This document shows positions 33,223-41,534 of a stretch of DNA of 64,000 nt, piece after piece. Made by a program: the position numbers and the translations under genes. Source of the DNA: UBA6911 sp964481255 (GTDB lineage: Bacteria > Acidobacteriota > UBA6911); assembly GCA_964481255.1 (NCBI GenBank), contig CAYZTZ010000004.1:1-64000 (forward strand), read 5' to 3'. Position 1 is the first letter of the stretch. The number at the start of each line of letters is the position of its first letter. Under the pieces are notes generated by a model. It was not told the DNA's origin. It made no database searches and saw only the letters and a program-made list of their open reading frames with translations.

Positions 33223-33915
33223 ATGGGTCTTGTTCACACCAGGAAACGAAACACGACGCGCAGGGGGTTTGTCAAGGATATCACGGCGGGGGCCGGCGGC
33301 ATCGCCGTCGCAAGCCTGCTGCAGGATGCAATGATGCCCGGTTCAAGCGGATTGGCTGCGGCTCCAGGGGAGGCGCCGACGGCCGACGGGACGAAATATG
33401 GAAAGTATTTTCTGAGCGACAACCGGCAGCCGCCGAAAGCCAATGATTTTGTTTCTCTGAACAGTCTTCCTCCGTTTCCGGAAATAGCCAGTCCCCAGAC
33501 TTACTTTCGAGGCGCCTCGGCGCTGCCGGGAGCGACCGCCACGATAGGATGGCAGGTGTTCATCGCGCCGGTTTGCTGGGAAACTCCTCACGTCCACAAA
33601 TATGATGAATTCCTCATTTTCCTCGGCGCTGAATTGCCGGATCTTTGCAGGAGCTTCGATGCAGAAATAGACCTGTGGATGGGGGAGGAGATGGAGAAGC
33701 ATACCATCACCTCGACAACCGTCGTCTATATTCCCAAAGGCTTTCAGCATTGCCCGTTGAATTTTAGAGTCATCCGAAAGCCCGTTCTTTTCCATGCGCT
33801 GTATCTGGGACCGAGTCTGGACCGCTCCGACCGCGTCCCCGGTTTTGACTTGACGACATTCGATTGGGGAGGGCCCGCGAACCTGAAAGTTTTCGGTCCG
33901 CCCAGGAAGAAATAG
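33223..33915 (+). CDS. Tat-exported cupin protein (second)
   Basis: The product has 230 residues. ATG 33223 follows GGAGAG; ATG 33199 is possible but lacks a ribosome binding site. Arg13-Arg14 in NTTRRGFVKDI mark a Tat signal that extends to about residue 47. The cupin core has CWETPHVHKYDEFLIFLGAEL with His and Glu ligands, EMEKHTITSTTVVYIPKGFQHCPLNF with the late His, and KPVLFHALYLGP. The C-terminus is longer than in the first cupin (DRSDRVPGFDLTTFDW). The two divergently transcribed cupins and the remnant at 38 kb suggest a small local family, close to the TonB receptor, with a role in uptake or breakdown of the same compound. This is inferred. Confidence 0.82.
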   Translation: MGLVHTRKRNTTRRGFVKDITAGAGGIAVASLLQDAMMPGSSGLAAAPGEAPTADGTKYGKYFLSDNRQPPKANDFVSLNSLPPFPEIASPQTYFRGASALPGATATIGWQVFIAPVCWETPHVHKYDEFLIFLGAELPDLCRSFDAEIDLWMGEEMEKHTITSTTVVYIPKGFQHCPLNFRVIRKPVLFHALYLGPSLDRSDRVPGFDLTTFDWGGPANLKVFGPPRKK

Positions 33916-34020
33916 ACGCGCTGACAGCTGATGGCCTGGAGCTCCGGCGCGGCCGGCTCAGAAATCGGTTGCGGCTGCCGGCCGCGCTGGAAGAATGCGT
34001 GGTTTTTGATTTTTAAAGAG

Positions 34021-34059
34021 AAAAAACAGCTCTCGCAACCTGATGATCGCGAGAGCTGT
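34021..34059 (-). terminator. Rho-independent terminator of the TonB receptor gene
   Basis: GCGAGAGCTGT and ACAGCTCTCGC form an 11-bp perfect stem (34026-34036 with 34049-34059) around an 11-base loop, followed on the minus strand by six T. It lies 40 bp after the receptor stop. From the plus strand the same stem could also end the cupin transcript, although the tail there is short. Confidence 0.85.
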
Positions 34060-34097
34060 CTTTGCGCCGGGCGGCGATCCGGCCGCCTTCGGTTCCC

Positions 34098-37000
34098 CTA
34101 AAACAGGTACTTGAAACCGAACTGGATAATGCGCGGATTGACGCTGGTGGCGTTGATCTGCCCGAACGTCGTATCCCGCAATGCGGTATTGGGATTCCCG
34201 AACTGGGGAGTATTGAAGGCGTTGTAAAACTCCGTCCGGAACTGGAATCTATGCCCTTCCCGTATCATGGTGTCTTTGATAAGGGATATATCCCAATTGA
34301 ATTGGCCGGGGCCTCGAAGGATACCAATGCCGGAATTGCCCCAGCCGGTGCCGTTGCCATAGGTCCCGCCTGTCGGCGCCGCGCAGAATGCCGCGCGGTT
34401 CAAATAGCCCGAACCGCCGCTTGCGCCTCCCAGCCTTTCATGAATACTGCCGGACGTCGGAATTGAATCGTGGGTTGCCCCCGCACACATCTGCGCCCTG
34501 CCGCCGCTTGCCCCGTAAATGGTGCCGGCCTGGCTGTCGGTGATCGTCAGCGGAAGGCCGTTTTGGATCGTGGTGACCCCGGAAACGCTCCATCCATTGA
34601 GGAGCTTTCCCTTGGCTCCCTGATGCTTTCCGAAAGGCAGTTCATACATGTAATTCATGATGAAGCGATGCGGCCGGCTCCAACCCGTCGGCCCGTACTG
34701 CTGATCCAGATCCAGCGGGTCATTGGAATTCGAGCTGTCTCCCGCTCCGAGATTTGTGAGGTTCTTGCTGAACGTATAAGCCGCCTGCAGGGACAATCCA
34801 TAGGAAAAGGCCTTGCGAACCGTGGCCTGAAGACTATGGTAATTGGAACTGCCGTCGAAATACGTTCCCTGCAAACCGGTCGGTTGATATCCGATGTGGG
34901 GCACGCGCAGGCCTACGTTGGCCGTCGTGTTGGCGATCTGGCCGTTTATCGGATTTGACGCGGAGGCCAGTCGAGCCAGATTGATATTTCTATACGAATT
35001 CATGAGTTTCGTTCCATGCGACGAAACGTACGCAACATCCAGAATCCAGTTGCGGAGGAATTCGTATTGGACGTCGACGTTGTACTGATACGTCAAGGGG
35101 ACATCGACGTTGGGATAGAGGAACATGGTGCTCAAACTTGAACCGGAACCGGTGCAGCCGGTTCCATCCGGATTGCAGGCAAGACTGCTCCAGCGGGACG
35201 GATAGGATCCCGTCGGCAGGTTGGGGAACGGGTTTTGCAGCGTATAGGGATTGAACGGGCCGTAGCTCAGGGAGACCGCGTAGGGGGGGCTTTCCTGGTA
35301 GGCGCGGACAAAATAGTACGCCTGCACGCGGTCGTAAAACATGCCGAAGCCTCCGCGCACAACCAGATTCGCTTTGCCCGTGGGCTGCCAGGCGAATCCG
35401 ATTCTGGGGCCGAAGTTGGTGTAGGGGGGATGAGTCTCAAGGGAGTTATTGTTGCCGACCTGGTAAACACCCGCCGGCGGAGTCCCATACTTGGGGTTCG
35501 TGTTTTTGGGAACCACAAAGCCTACCAGGCCCGGGCCGGACGTTGTCGGCCCTGTGGGAGGTATGGGAACGGTTGCCATCAGATTCGGCCAAACGCTGGT
35601 CATGTTGCCGATGACATCGTTCAACATGCTGTTATATTCCCACCGGAGGCCGAGGTTGAGCGTCAGATTCTGGCTCACCTTCCAGTCGTCCTGGACAAAG
35701 GCGCTGGCGTTGTTCTGGCGGTAATCGTGATCGAACTCTCCCTTGGGACCGTCTCCTTTACTGGTTATAGACAAGAAGATGTTGCCCGGTCCTCCTACAA
35801 GGAAGTCATTAAAGGTCCCGAAATAGAGCCAACCGCGATAAGCGCCCGGCCTGGAGAAATAGTGGACCCTCTCGTACTCGAATCCGGCCCGGATGGTGTG
35901 GTTCCCTTTGGACCATGCGATCTGGTCCGCATACTGGTAGTGGCCCCCAAGGCTCTGCGCGGGACGGAAGGAGTTGAACATATAGGGTCCGCCGCCGGCT
36001 ATCCATATCCAGGGCGGCAGGTTCTGGTCCGGGATCGGATTGTTTATGCCCAACTCCTCAGGCGAAGCTCCATCGATCACGTCATCGAATATGTCTCCCC
36101 AACTCCTCTGGTAAGAGAAGCGCGCCTCGTTCGTGAAGGCGTTGCTCAGGAACGTAGTGAGCTTTCCGACGACGTAGGTATTCGAATAGAAATCGGTCAT
36201 GGGATTTCCGGGAAGGTTACTGTATCCCATAGGTGTATATTGCGGATCGCGGGTATAGAAGAACCTGCCTGACAGCGTGTTCCTTGGATTGATAATGTAA
36301 TCCACGTTGGTCAGGAACTGATCCCCCTCGTAGCGCGCGGGAATGGTAAATTCCCTGCGCGCGTAACCCGTGGTGCCTGATCCGGGGAAATAATAGCTGC
36401 CGTCGGGAAGCTTCAGCCTGAGTATGTTAAGAGCCACAGGGCTGATATTCGACCCGTCGCATTTGACATTGGCTCCCCCGGTCCAGCCCCAGTTCGCGAA
36501 TCCGCAGTTTGCGGCGCCAAGGGCGGCGGCAAAGCCGGGCGCACTGCGATCGCCCTCGGGAACGGGAGGCAGATTCACATTGACATGCCCGCCCCCTGAA
36601 AGACCGTTTTTCTGACGCGATCCCTGCCAGCTGCCGAACAGCATGAGCTTGTCCTTCACGATGGGTCCGCCCAGAGTGAAACCGTACTGGTGCTGATCGA
36701 GGATGGGCTTCTCGGGATCGATGCCTATTCTTCGGTTTCGATTGTAAAAGAAAGGGTTGGCGTTGAGAGAAGTGTCTCTTAGAAAATAGAATCCCGTTCC
36801 ATGCAGTTCATTGGAGCCGGACTTGGTCACGACATTGACATTCGCGCCCGGATTGCGTCCATAGCTTGCATCGTAGGTTGAGGTCTGGACTTTGAACTCC
36901 TGAAGCGCGTCCGGATTCGGGATCCCGATCCCGGCGCCGACATTCTGGTCCGACGCGTGCCCGAGGCTGGCGATACTGTTAATGGACGCCCCATCCATCT

Positions 37001-37598
37001 GGTAGTTGTTCTGAGCCGGATTGGAACCATTGACGCTTGTCTGCTGGGTTCCTTTCCCCAGCACCGTCGCGTTGGCGACATTGGCGCTTACCCCCGGGGA
37101 AAAATCCAGTATCTGAGTGTAGTTGCGGGATGTCAGGGGCATCGAAACCACCTTGTCCCCGTCGACTACGGTTCCCAGGGTTGAGGTCGCGGTTTGAAGT
37201 ATTTCAGAGTCGGCGGCGACGGTCACGGTCTCGCTCGGCGCGCCGATTTTCATCGTACAGTTTAAGACCTCGGTTTCGGTAACGTTAATGGTCACCGATG
37301 GGAATTCGGCCGTCTGAAAGCCCCGCATGCTGATCTTAACCCTGTATTTGCCCGGCGGCAGGAGAGCGATTCTGTAGGTTCCGTCTCTGCCCGAAAGCAC
37401 GGTGCGCGATTGGCCGGTGGCAATGTTGGCGGCCGTAATCTCTGCGCCGTTGATTATGGATCCCGAGGGGTCCTTGATAACGCCGGTCAACGCTCCTGTA
37501 TCGGCGGACTGCGCCATGATCAGGGAGGGCGCCGATGCCGCCGCGATGGCCAATATAGAAAAAACAAGCAGCCAGGGCTGCATTTTTCTGTTTTTCAT
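34098..37598 (-). CDS. Oar-type TonB-dependent receptor with carboxypeptidase-regulatory-like domain
   Basis: The product has 1166 residues. ATG 37598 has a GAGGAGG site; the frame is open further upstream to 37691 without one. A signal peptide ends near LIMAQ. Residues about 30-115 are a carboxypeptidase-regulatory-like (CarbopepD_reg) beta-sandwich (TGALTGVIKDPSGSIINGAEI, DGTYRIALLPPGKYRV). A plug domain follows (SMPLTSRNYTQILDFSPGV, MDGASINS), then a long 22-strand-type barrel ending in RIIQFGFKYLF with the terminal Phe. This architecture is characteristic of Acidobacteriota, where large numbers occur for uptake of plant-derived glycans or other compounds. No TonB box could be assigned. 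A terminator follows. Confidence 0.92.
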   Translation of the reverse strand: MKNRKMQPWLLVFSILAIAAASAPSLIMAQSADTGALTGVIKDPSGSIINGAEITAANIATGQSRTVLSGRDGTYRIALLPPGKYRVKISMRGFQTAEFPSVTINVTETEVLNCTMKIGAPSETVTVAADSEILQTATSTLGTVVDGDKVVSMPLTSRNYTQILDFSPGVSANVANATVLGKGTQQTSVNGSNPAQNNYQMDGASINSIASLGHASDQNVGAGIGIPNPDALQEFKVQTSTYDASYGRNPGANVNVVTKSGSNELHGTGFYFLRDTSLNANPFFYNRNRRIGIDPEKPILDQHQYGFTLGGPIVKDKLMLFGSWQGSRQKNGLSGGGHVNVNLPPVPEGDRSAPGFAAALGAANCGFANWGWTGGANVKCDGSNISPVALNILRLKLPDGSYYFPGSGTTGYARREFTIPARYEGDQFLTNVDYIINPRNTLSGRFFYTRDPQYTPMGYSNLPGNPMTDFYSNTYVVGKLTTFLSNAFTNEARFSYQRSWGDIFDDVIDGASPEELGINNPIPDQNLPPWIWIAGGGPYMFNSFRPAQSLGGHYQYADQIAWSKGNHTIRAGFEYERVHYFSRPGAYRGWLYFGTFNDFLVGGPGNIFLSITSKGDGPKGEFDHDYRQNNASAFVQDDWKVSQNLTLNLGLRWEYNSMLNDVIGNMTSVWPNLMATVPIPPTGPTTSGPGLVGFVVPKNTNPKYGTPPAGVYQVGNNNSLETHPPYTNFGPRIGFAWQPTGKANLVVRGGFGMFYDRVQAYYFVRAYQESPPYAVSLSYGPFNPYTLQNPFPNLPTGSYPSRWSSLACNPDGTGCTGSGSSLSTMFLYPNVDVPLTYQYNVDVQYEFLRNWILDVAYVSSHGTKLMNSYRNINLARLASASNPINGQIANTTANVGLRVPHIGYQPTGLQGTYFDGSSNYHSLQATVRKAFSYGLSLQAAYTFSKNLTNLGAGDSSNSNDPLDLDQQYGPTGWSRPHRFIMNYMYELPFGKHQGAKGKLLNGWSVSGVTTIQNGLPLTITDSQAGTIYGASGGRAQMCAGATHDSIPTSGSIHERLGGASGGSGYLNRAAFCAAPTGGTYGNGTGWGNSGIGILRGPGQFNWDISLIKDTMIREGHRFQFRTEFYNAFNTPQFGNPNTALRDTTFGQINATSVNPRIIQFGFKYLF

Positions 37599-38010
37599 AT
37601 TCCTCCTCTTATACATCCAGTTGCGGTAATGAAAACAAAATCTTGAAAAATCAGCATGCCGGAAGCGGGATACGGGGTCCCTTGCAACCATGAAACGGAG
37701 GCAAAATTTCTTGAAAGCATCCGTCTGGGCGTCTCCTCCCTATCCGTCCGGATCAAAATAGAAAGCAGGCTTCCTTAACGAATCCCCCACCCCTTTGTGT
37801 CGCCATATTATTGAATGCCGTCCTGTTGTCAAGCGAAAAGCAGCCCACAGCTTCATTGGTTTCAAGCGGGCGTTCAAGAATGAACTTTTGCGGTTAAGCG
37901 TCACGCCGGGGACTGCAAAGACGGCGCCTTCATGGAGCCCCCCTCTTCTGAGGGCTCCCGTAGAAATGCCGTGCAGGTCTGCCCGTATGGGGCGGCACGG
38001 AAGCTTCCTG
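37599..38010. other. 412-bp region upstream of the TonB receptor
   Basis: It contains the receptor's ribosome binding site and leader, and presumably its promoter. No consensus -35/-10 pair stands out. No intact gene was found; the following stretch on the minus strand is a cupin remnant. Confidence 0.4.
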
Positions 38011-38206
38011 CTATGGAGACTTTTTCGGCGGCGGACCGAAGTTTGCCGCAGCCTTGCCCGGACCCATAAAATAAACCCACTGGCCTTGATTGATCTCGTG
38101 AAAATAAGGACCGAGATGAATGGCCTGAAACAGGATCGATTTTTGACCTTCTTGAAGTTCAAGGGACAGTGATGGAATCCCCTGGGAATGAAAACAAAAG
38201 TGGGCC
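38011..38206 (-). pseudogene. Cupin remnant, frameshifted, third local copy
   Basis: On the minus strand PTFVFIPRGFHHCPLNFKKV is followed by a frame change near 38140. The shifted frame then reads ILFQAIHLGPYFHEINQGQ, FMGPGKAAANFGPPPKKSP and TAG at 38013. Both pieces match the C-terminal end of the cupins at 32290 and 33223 (compare HCPLNF and FGPPRKK). The N-terminal cupin half is missing upstream of 38206. It is a broken third paralogue. Confidence 0.7.
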
Positions 38207-38528
38207 TGGACAGGGATTTACAGGATCGGTTCGCGTCCCTTCCCTGCCGGCCTGTCTCCAAGGCGCGCCGCGCGAAGATTCCGGTGGGGACCCGCGCGGC
38301 CTTCGCAGGGAATAAGCAAACTTCTATCCGCCGGTCGGCTCCTTTTATAGTACTATAGGCGGCGCCCGGCGCCCTCTTCGGCCGCGCTTCCACGACGGAA
38401 GCAGGATGGAACGACTGAGCTTTTTGCGGCATGATCGGCTATTCGCCGGAACGCGGCTTCCACGAGCGCCACGGGAGCCTTGTTTCCCGCGGAAACATCG
38501 ATCCGGGCAGTCAATACAGGAGGATTCC
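38207..38528. other. 322-bp region with a 12-bp palindrome
   Basis: It holds the perfect palindrome TATAGTACTATA at 38346-38357, about 170 bp before the next gene, and AGGAGG at 38519. No gene was recognised. The palindrome could be an operator or a promoter part; this is a guess from position. Confidence 0.35.
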
Positions 38529-39413
38529 ATGATGAAAAGCATATTGCGAGGCGCGCTGTTCGGAGCAGTCCTTGGTATCTTGGTTATGGGAAACACGACC
38601 CCGCCCGCGGCGCAATCCAGCGGCCAGGCCTGCACGCGCGAAAGCCTTAAGGCCATCACCGACCAATTCCTGTCGGCGCTTGAAACACATAGCCCGTCCC
38701 GCCTGCCGCTGGCTTCCGGCGCGCGATACACGGAAAACGGCACCGCCGTCGCCGTGGGGAAGGGGGTCTGGGAAACCGCCGGCAAGCTGATGTTCCGACG
38801 CGGTCTGATCGACACCCAAAAATGCGGAACGCACACGCAGACCATCATCGACGAGAACGGCCAGCCGATGCTTTACGGCGTCCGCCTTAAGGTCGATCAA
38901 GGAAAGATTTCCGAGATTGAAGCCATCGTCGTCCGCGGAAAGCAAGTGCTCGACGTGAAAGCCATCCTGGACACCCGGGACCAGGATTGGGAAAGCATCC
39001 TTCCCCCCGAGCAGCGGAGTTCCCGCCTGGCGATGATGGCCGCCGCCGACGATTATTTTGAACTGTTCGTCAAAGAGCGAAAGCGGAAGGTCTCCGTTCT
39101 TCCCTTCGCCAAGACCTGCGACCGCTGGGAAAACGGCATGCAGACGACAAAGGGAGGATCCAACCAGGGGGTGCAGATGCCCGCACACAATTGCTCGCCT
39201 GTAGGCTTCGCCGACATGACCCACGGCCCACGGCGATTTCTTGTAGACGAGGAAACAGGCGTCGTGGTTGCGTACACCCTTTTCAACAACGTCTGGCCCG
39301 ATTTCCACATGTTCAGGATGAGAAACGGCCAGGTGGATTGGATCCAGGCCTATTTTGAGTACAGTAAGGAATATAAATCGATCGGCTGGCCGGACGAGCC
39401 CGCCTGCAAATGA
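38529..39413 (+). CDS. Secreted SnoaL-like protein, paralogue of 46989-48092
   Basis: The product has 294 residues. AGGAGG precedes ATG 38529; a second ATG follows at once. A Sec signal (ALFGAVLGILVMGNTT) is present. Two related halves with SnoaL-like patterns can be seen: CTRESLKAITDQFLSALETHSPSRLPLASGARYTENG in the first, in part, and RLAMMAAADDYFELFVK then DRWENGMQTT in the second. The protein at 46989 shares TENG, LPLA, a PPE(Q/E)R-SR segment and NGMQTT or GGMQTT. The function is unknown; four cysteines (CTRES, KCGTHT, TCDRW, NCSPVG) could form disulfides outside the cell. Confidence 0.65.
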   Translation: MMKSILRGALFGAVLGILVMGNTTPPAAQSSGQACTRESLKAITDQFLSALETHSPSRLPLASGARYTENGTAVAVGKGVWETAGKLMFRRGLIDTQKCGTHTQTIIDENGQPMLYGVRLKVDQGKISEIEAIVVRGKQVLDVKAILDTRDQDWESILPPEQRSSRLAMMAAADDYFELFVKERKRKVSVLPFAKTCDRWENGMQTTKGGSNQGVQMPAHNCSPVGFADMTHGPRRFLVDEETGVVVAYTLFNNVWPDFHMFRMRNGQVDWIQAYFEYSKEYKSIGWPDEPACK

Positions 39414-39437
39414 AAAACAGGGGGGCAGGCTGCCCCG
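39413..39437 (-). terminator. Terminator candidate after aspS
   Basis: GGGGC and GCCCC (39422-39426, 39432-39436) pair over a five-base loop. On the minus strand CTGTTTTTC follows. It lies about 70 bp beyond the aspS stop and touches the end of the converging gene. The stem is short, so confidence is moderate. Confidence 0.5.
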
Positions 39438-39506
39438 TTTCCAAGTGAATCCCGGCAAGCCGTCGAGGGATTCCTCGGCGCGTTCGGGGATGGATCGCCT
39501 GTCCCC

Positions 39507-41267
39507 CTATTCCGTGATCTGAATGTGAAGCTCGCGCAGATGCTTCGCCGCCAGTTCCGACGGCGCGTCGAACATCAGGTCGGTAGCGCTCGCCGTTTTT
39601 GGGAAGGCAATGACTTCGCGGATATTCGGCTCGTCCGCCAGAAGCATCACCAGACGGTCGATGCCCGGCGCCATACCCCCATGAGGCGGAGCGCCGTACT
39701 CAAACGCCTCCAGCATGTGGCCGAAACGCCGCCGGATCTCATCTTCATCATAGCCGAGACACCGGAAAACTCTGGCCTGAATGTCCCGCCGGTGGATTCG
39801 AAGGCTACCGCTTGACAGCTCGTAGCCGTTGCACACAAGGTCATACGCTTCGCTCATAACCGACCCGGGATCGCTCTCCAGTCTGTCCAGGTCCTCTTCC
39901 TTCGGACTGGTGAACGGGTGATGCGTGAAGCTCCAGCGCTTCTCCTCCTCGTCCCACTCAAACAGCGGAAAATCCACCACCCACGCGAAGGCCAGCAGGT
40001 CCGGCGGAGCCAGTTTCAGGCGGTCGCGGAATTCGAGCCGCAGGGCTCCCAGGGCCTTGCAGGCCGTGACCGCGCCGTCCGCGACGATGCAGGCCAGATC
40101 CCCTTCCTTCGCCCGCGTGATGCGCGCGATTTCTGAAATCTCCTGCGGCTTAAGGGACTTCGCCACGGTCCCCTTCAGGCCTTCCACTGTCCACGCCAGC
40201 GTCGCCAGGCCTTTGCCGCCTGCGGCTTTCACCAAGCCGGTGAGTTCGTCCAGATCCTTGCGGGAATAGGAGGCGCACCCCGGCGCCAGAATGCACTTGA
40301 CGGCGCCGCCCGCCTGAATGGTTTCGCTAAAAAGGCGGAACCCGGACGTCCGGACCGCGTCGGTCAGGTCCATGATTTCCATGCCGAAGCGGAGATCGGG
40401 CTTGTCCGTCCCGTAGCGGGCTATCGCCTCCGCGTAACTCATTTTGGGAAACGGGCTGAAAATGCGTTTATGGGGCGTCACAGCGGGAATCAGGCCCGTG
40501 ATCAGGCCCTCGACCACGGCCAGAACATCGTCGCGTTCCACGAAGGACATCTCAAGGTCCAACTGGGTGAATTCCGGCTGGCGGTCGCCGCGCAGGTCCT
40601 CGTCGCGCATGCAGCGCGCGATCTGGAAATACTTCTCATAGCCGGCGACCATCAGCAGCTGCTTGAGCTGCTGGGGGCTCTGCGGCAGGGCGTAGAATTT
40701 GCCTCGCTGGACCCGGCTGGGGACCACATAGTCCCTGGCCCCTTCCGGAGTCGACTTGATCAGCATCGGCGTCTCGATTTCCACGAAGCCCATCCGGTCC
40801 AGATAATCGCGGATGTATTTGACCGTCCTGTGCCTCAGGATGAGATTCCTCTGAAGGCGGGCCCGCCGCAGATCGAGATACCTGTATTTCAGCCGGGCGC
40901 TTTCGTCCGTCCTGTAGCCGTCGTCGTCCACCGGAAACGGCGCCGTCCTCGAGCTGTTAAGAATGACGATCGATTGCGCCAGAACCTCGATCTCGCCGGT
41001 CGCCAGGTTGGGATTGACCTTCCCCTCCAGCCTCGGACGGACCGTGCCCACCACCCGAAGGACATATTCGCCCCTGGCCTTTTCCGCGACCGAGAAAGCC
41101 TCCCCGACCGTGGGATCGGCCGTCACCTGCACCACGCCGGAACGATCTCGCAGATCCATGAAAATCAGGTTCCCATGATCCCGCCGAACCTGCAGCCAGC
41201 CGGCCAGAGTAACGGTCTTCCCGGCGTCCTCCAAACGCAGATCACCACAATTATGCGTCTTCAGCAT
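39507..41267 (-). CDS. aspS: Aspartate-tRNA ligase
   Basis: The product has 586 residues. ATG 41267 follows GAGGG and gives the standard N-terminus MLKTHNCGDLR. The OB-fold anticodon-binding domain (LAGWLQVRRDHGNLIFMDLRD) is followed by class II motifs: VEIETPMLIKSTPEGARD, the motif 2 YFQIARCMRDEDLRGDRQPEFTQLD region, and GAPPHGGMAPGIDRLVML as motif 3. The bacterial GAD insertion (YGTDKPDLRFGM, about residues 280-415) is present. It charges tRNA-Asp; whether it also charges tRNA-Asn depends on whether gatCAB exists elsewhere. The length is normal. Copy 3 of the palindromic element lies upstream. Confidence 0.97.
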   Translation of the reverse strand: MLKTHNCGDLRLEDAGKTVTLAGWLQVRRDHGNLIFMDLRDRSGVVQVTADPTVGEAFSVAEKARGEYVLRVVGTVRPRLEGKVNPNLATGEIEVLAQSIVILNSSRTAPFPVDDDGYRTDESARLKYRYLDLRRARLQRNLILRHRTVKYIRDYLDRMGFVEIETPMLIKSTPEGARDYVVPSRVQRGKFYALPQSPQQLKQLLMVAGYEKYFQIARCMRDEDLRGDRQPEFTQLDLEMSFVERDDVLAVVEGLITGLIPAVTPHKRIFSPFPKMSYAEAIARYGTDKPDLRFGMEIMDLTDAVRTSGFRLFSETIQAGGAVKCILAPGCASYSRKDLDELTGLVKAAGGKGLATLAWTVEGLKGTVAKSLKPQEISEIARITRAKEGDLACIVADGAVTACKALGALRLEFRDRLKLAPPDLLAFAWVVDFPLFEWDEEEKRWSFTHHPFTSPKEEDLDRLESDPGSVMSEAYDLVCNGYELSSGSLRIHRRDIQARVFRCLGYDEDEIRRRFGHMLEAFEYGAPPHGGMAPGIDRLVMLLADEPNIREVIAFPKTASATDLMFDAPSELAAKHLRELHIQITE

Positions 41268-41348
41268 TTTCCACACCCTCAGAAATGGATCGCCTTTCAA
41301 TAAAAGCATAAAGATACATCAAAACGCGCCGCAGATTACACTAATCAA

Positions 41349-41499
41349 GGGGCTTCGCCCCTTGAAATCCCCGCGCGCCGGATAATGTCCTGAATTCCAT
41401 TGCCCGATCCGGCGCGCGGGGATTTGAGAAGCCCGAAGCCGGGAGCCGGAATCGATCCGGCCTTCTTGATTCCAAAACGGGAACAAAATTCCCGTTACG
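41349..41499 (+). repeat. Dispersed palindromic element, copy 3 (loop inverted)
   Basis: The element is 151 bp, the same length as copy 1. Hairpin GGGGCTTCGCCCC lies at 41349-41361. The arms AAATCCCCGCGCGCCGG (41365-41381) and its exact complement (41409-41425) form a perfect 17-bp inverted repeat. The 27-bp loop (41382-41408) is the reverse complement of copy 1's loop at 25 of 27 positions, while the outer hairpin and the tail keep the same direction as in copy 1. It lies between ispG and aspS. Confidence 0.88.
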
Positions 41500-41534
41500 T
41501 CTCAAATAACGGCCCAAACATGCACGGTGTCCGC

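Noticed and set aside
2038..41499. Palindromic elements as phase-variable promoter switches
   Set aside because: No promoter hexamers are visible in the loops and no invertase gene is near. Only the inversion itself is supported.
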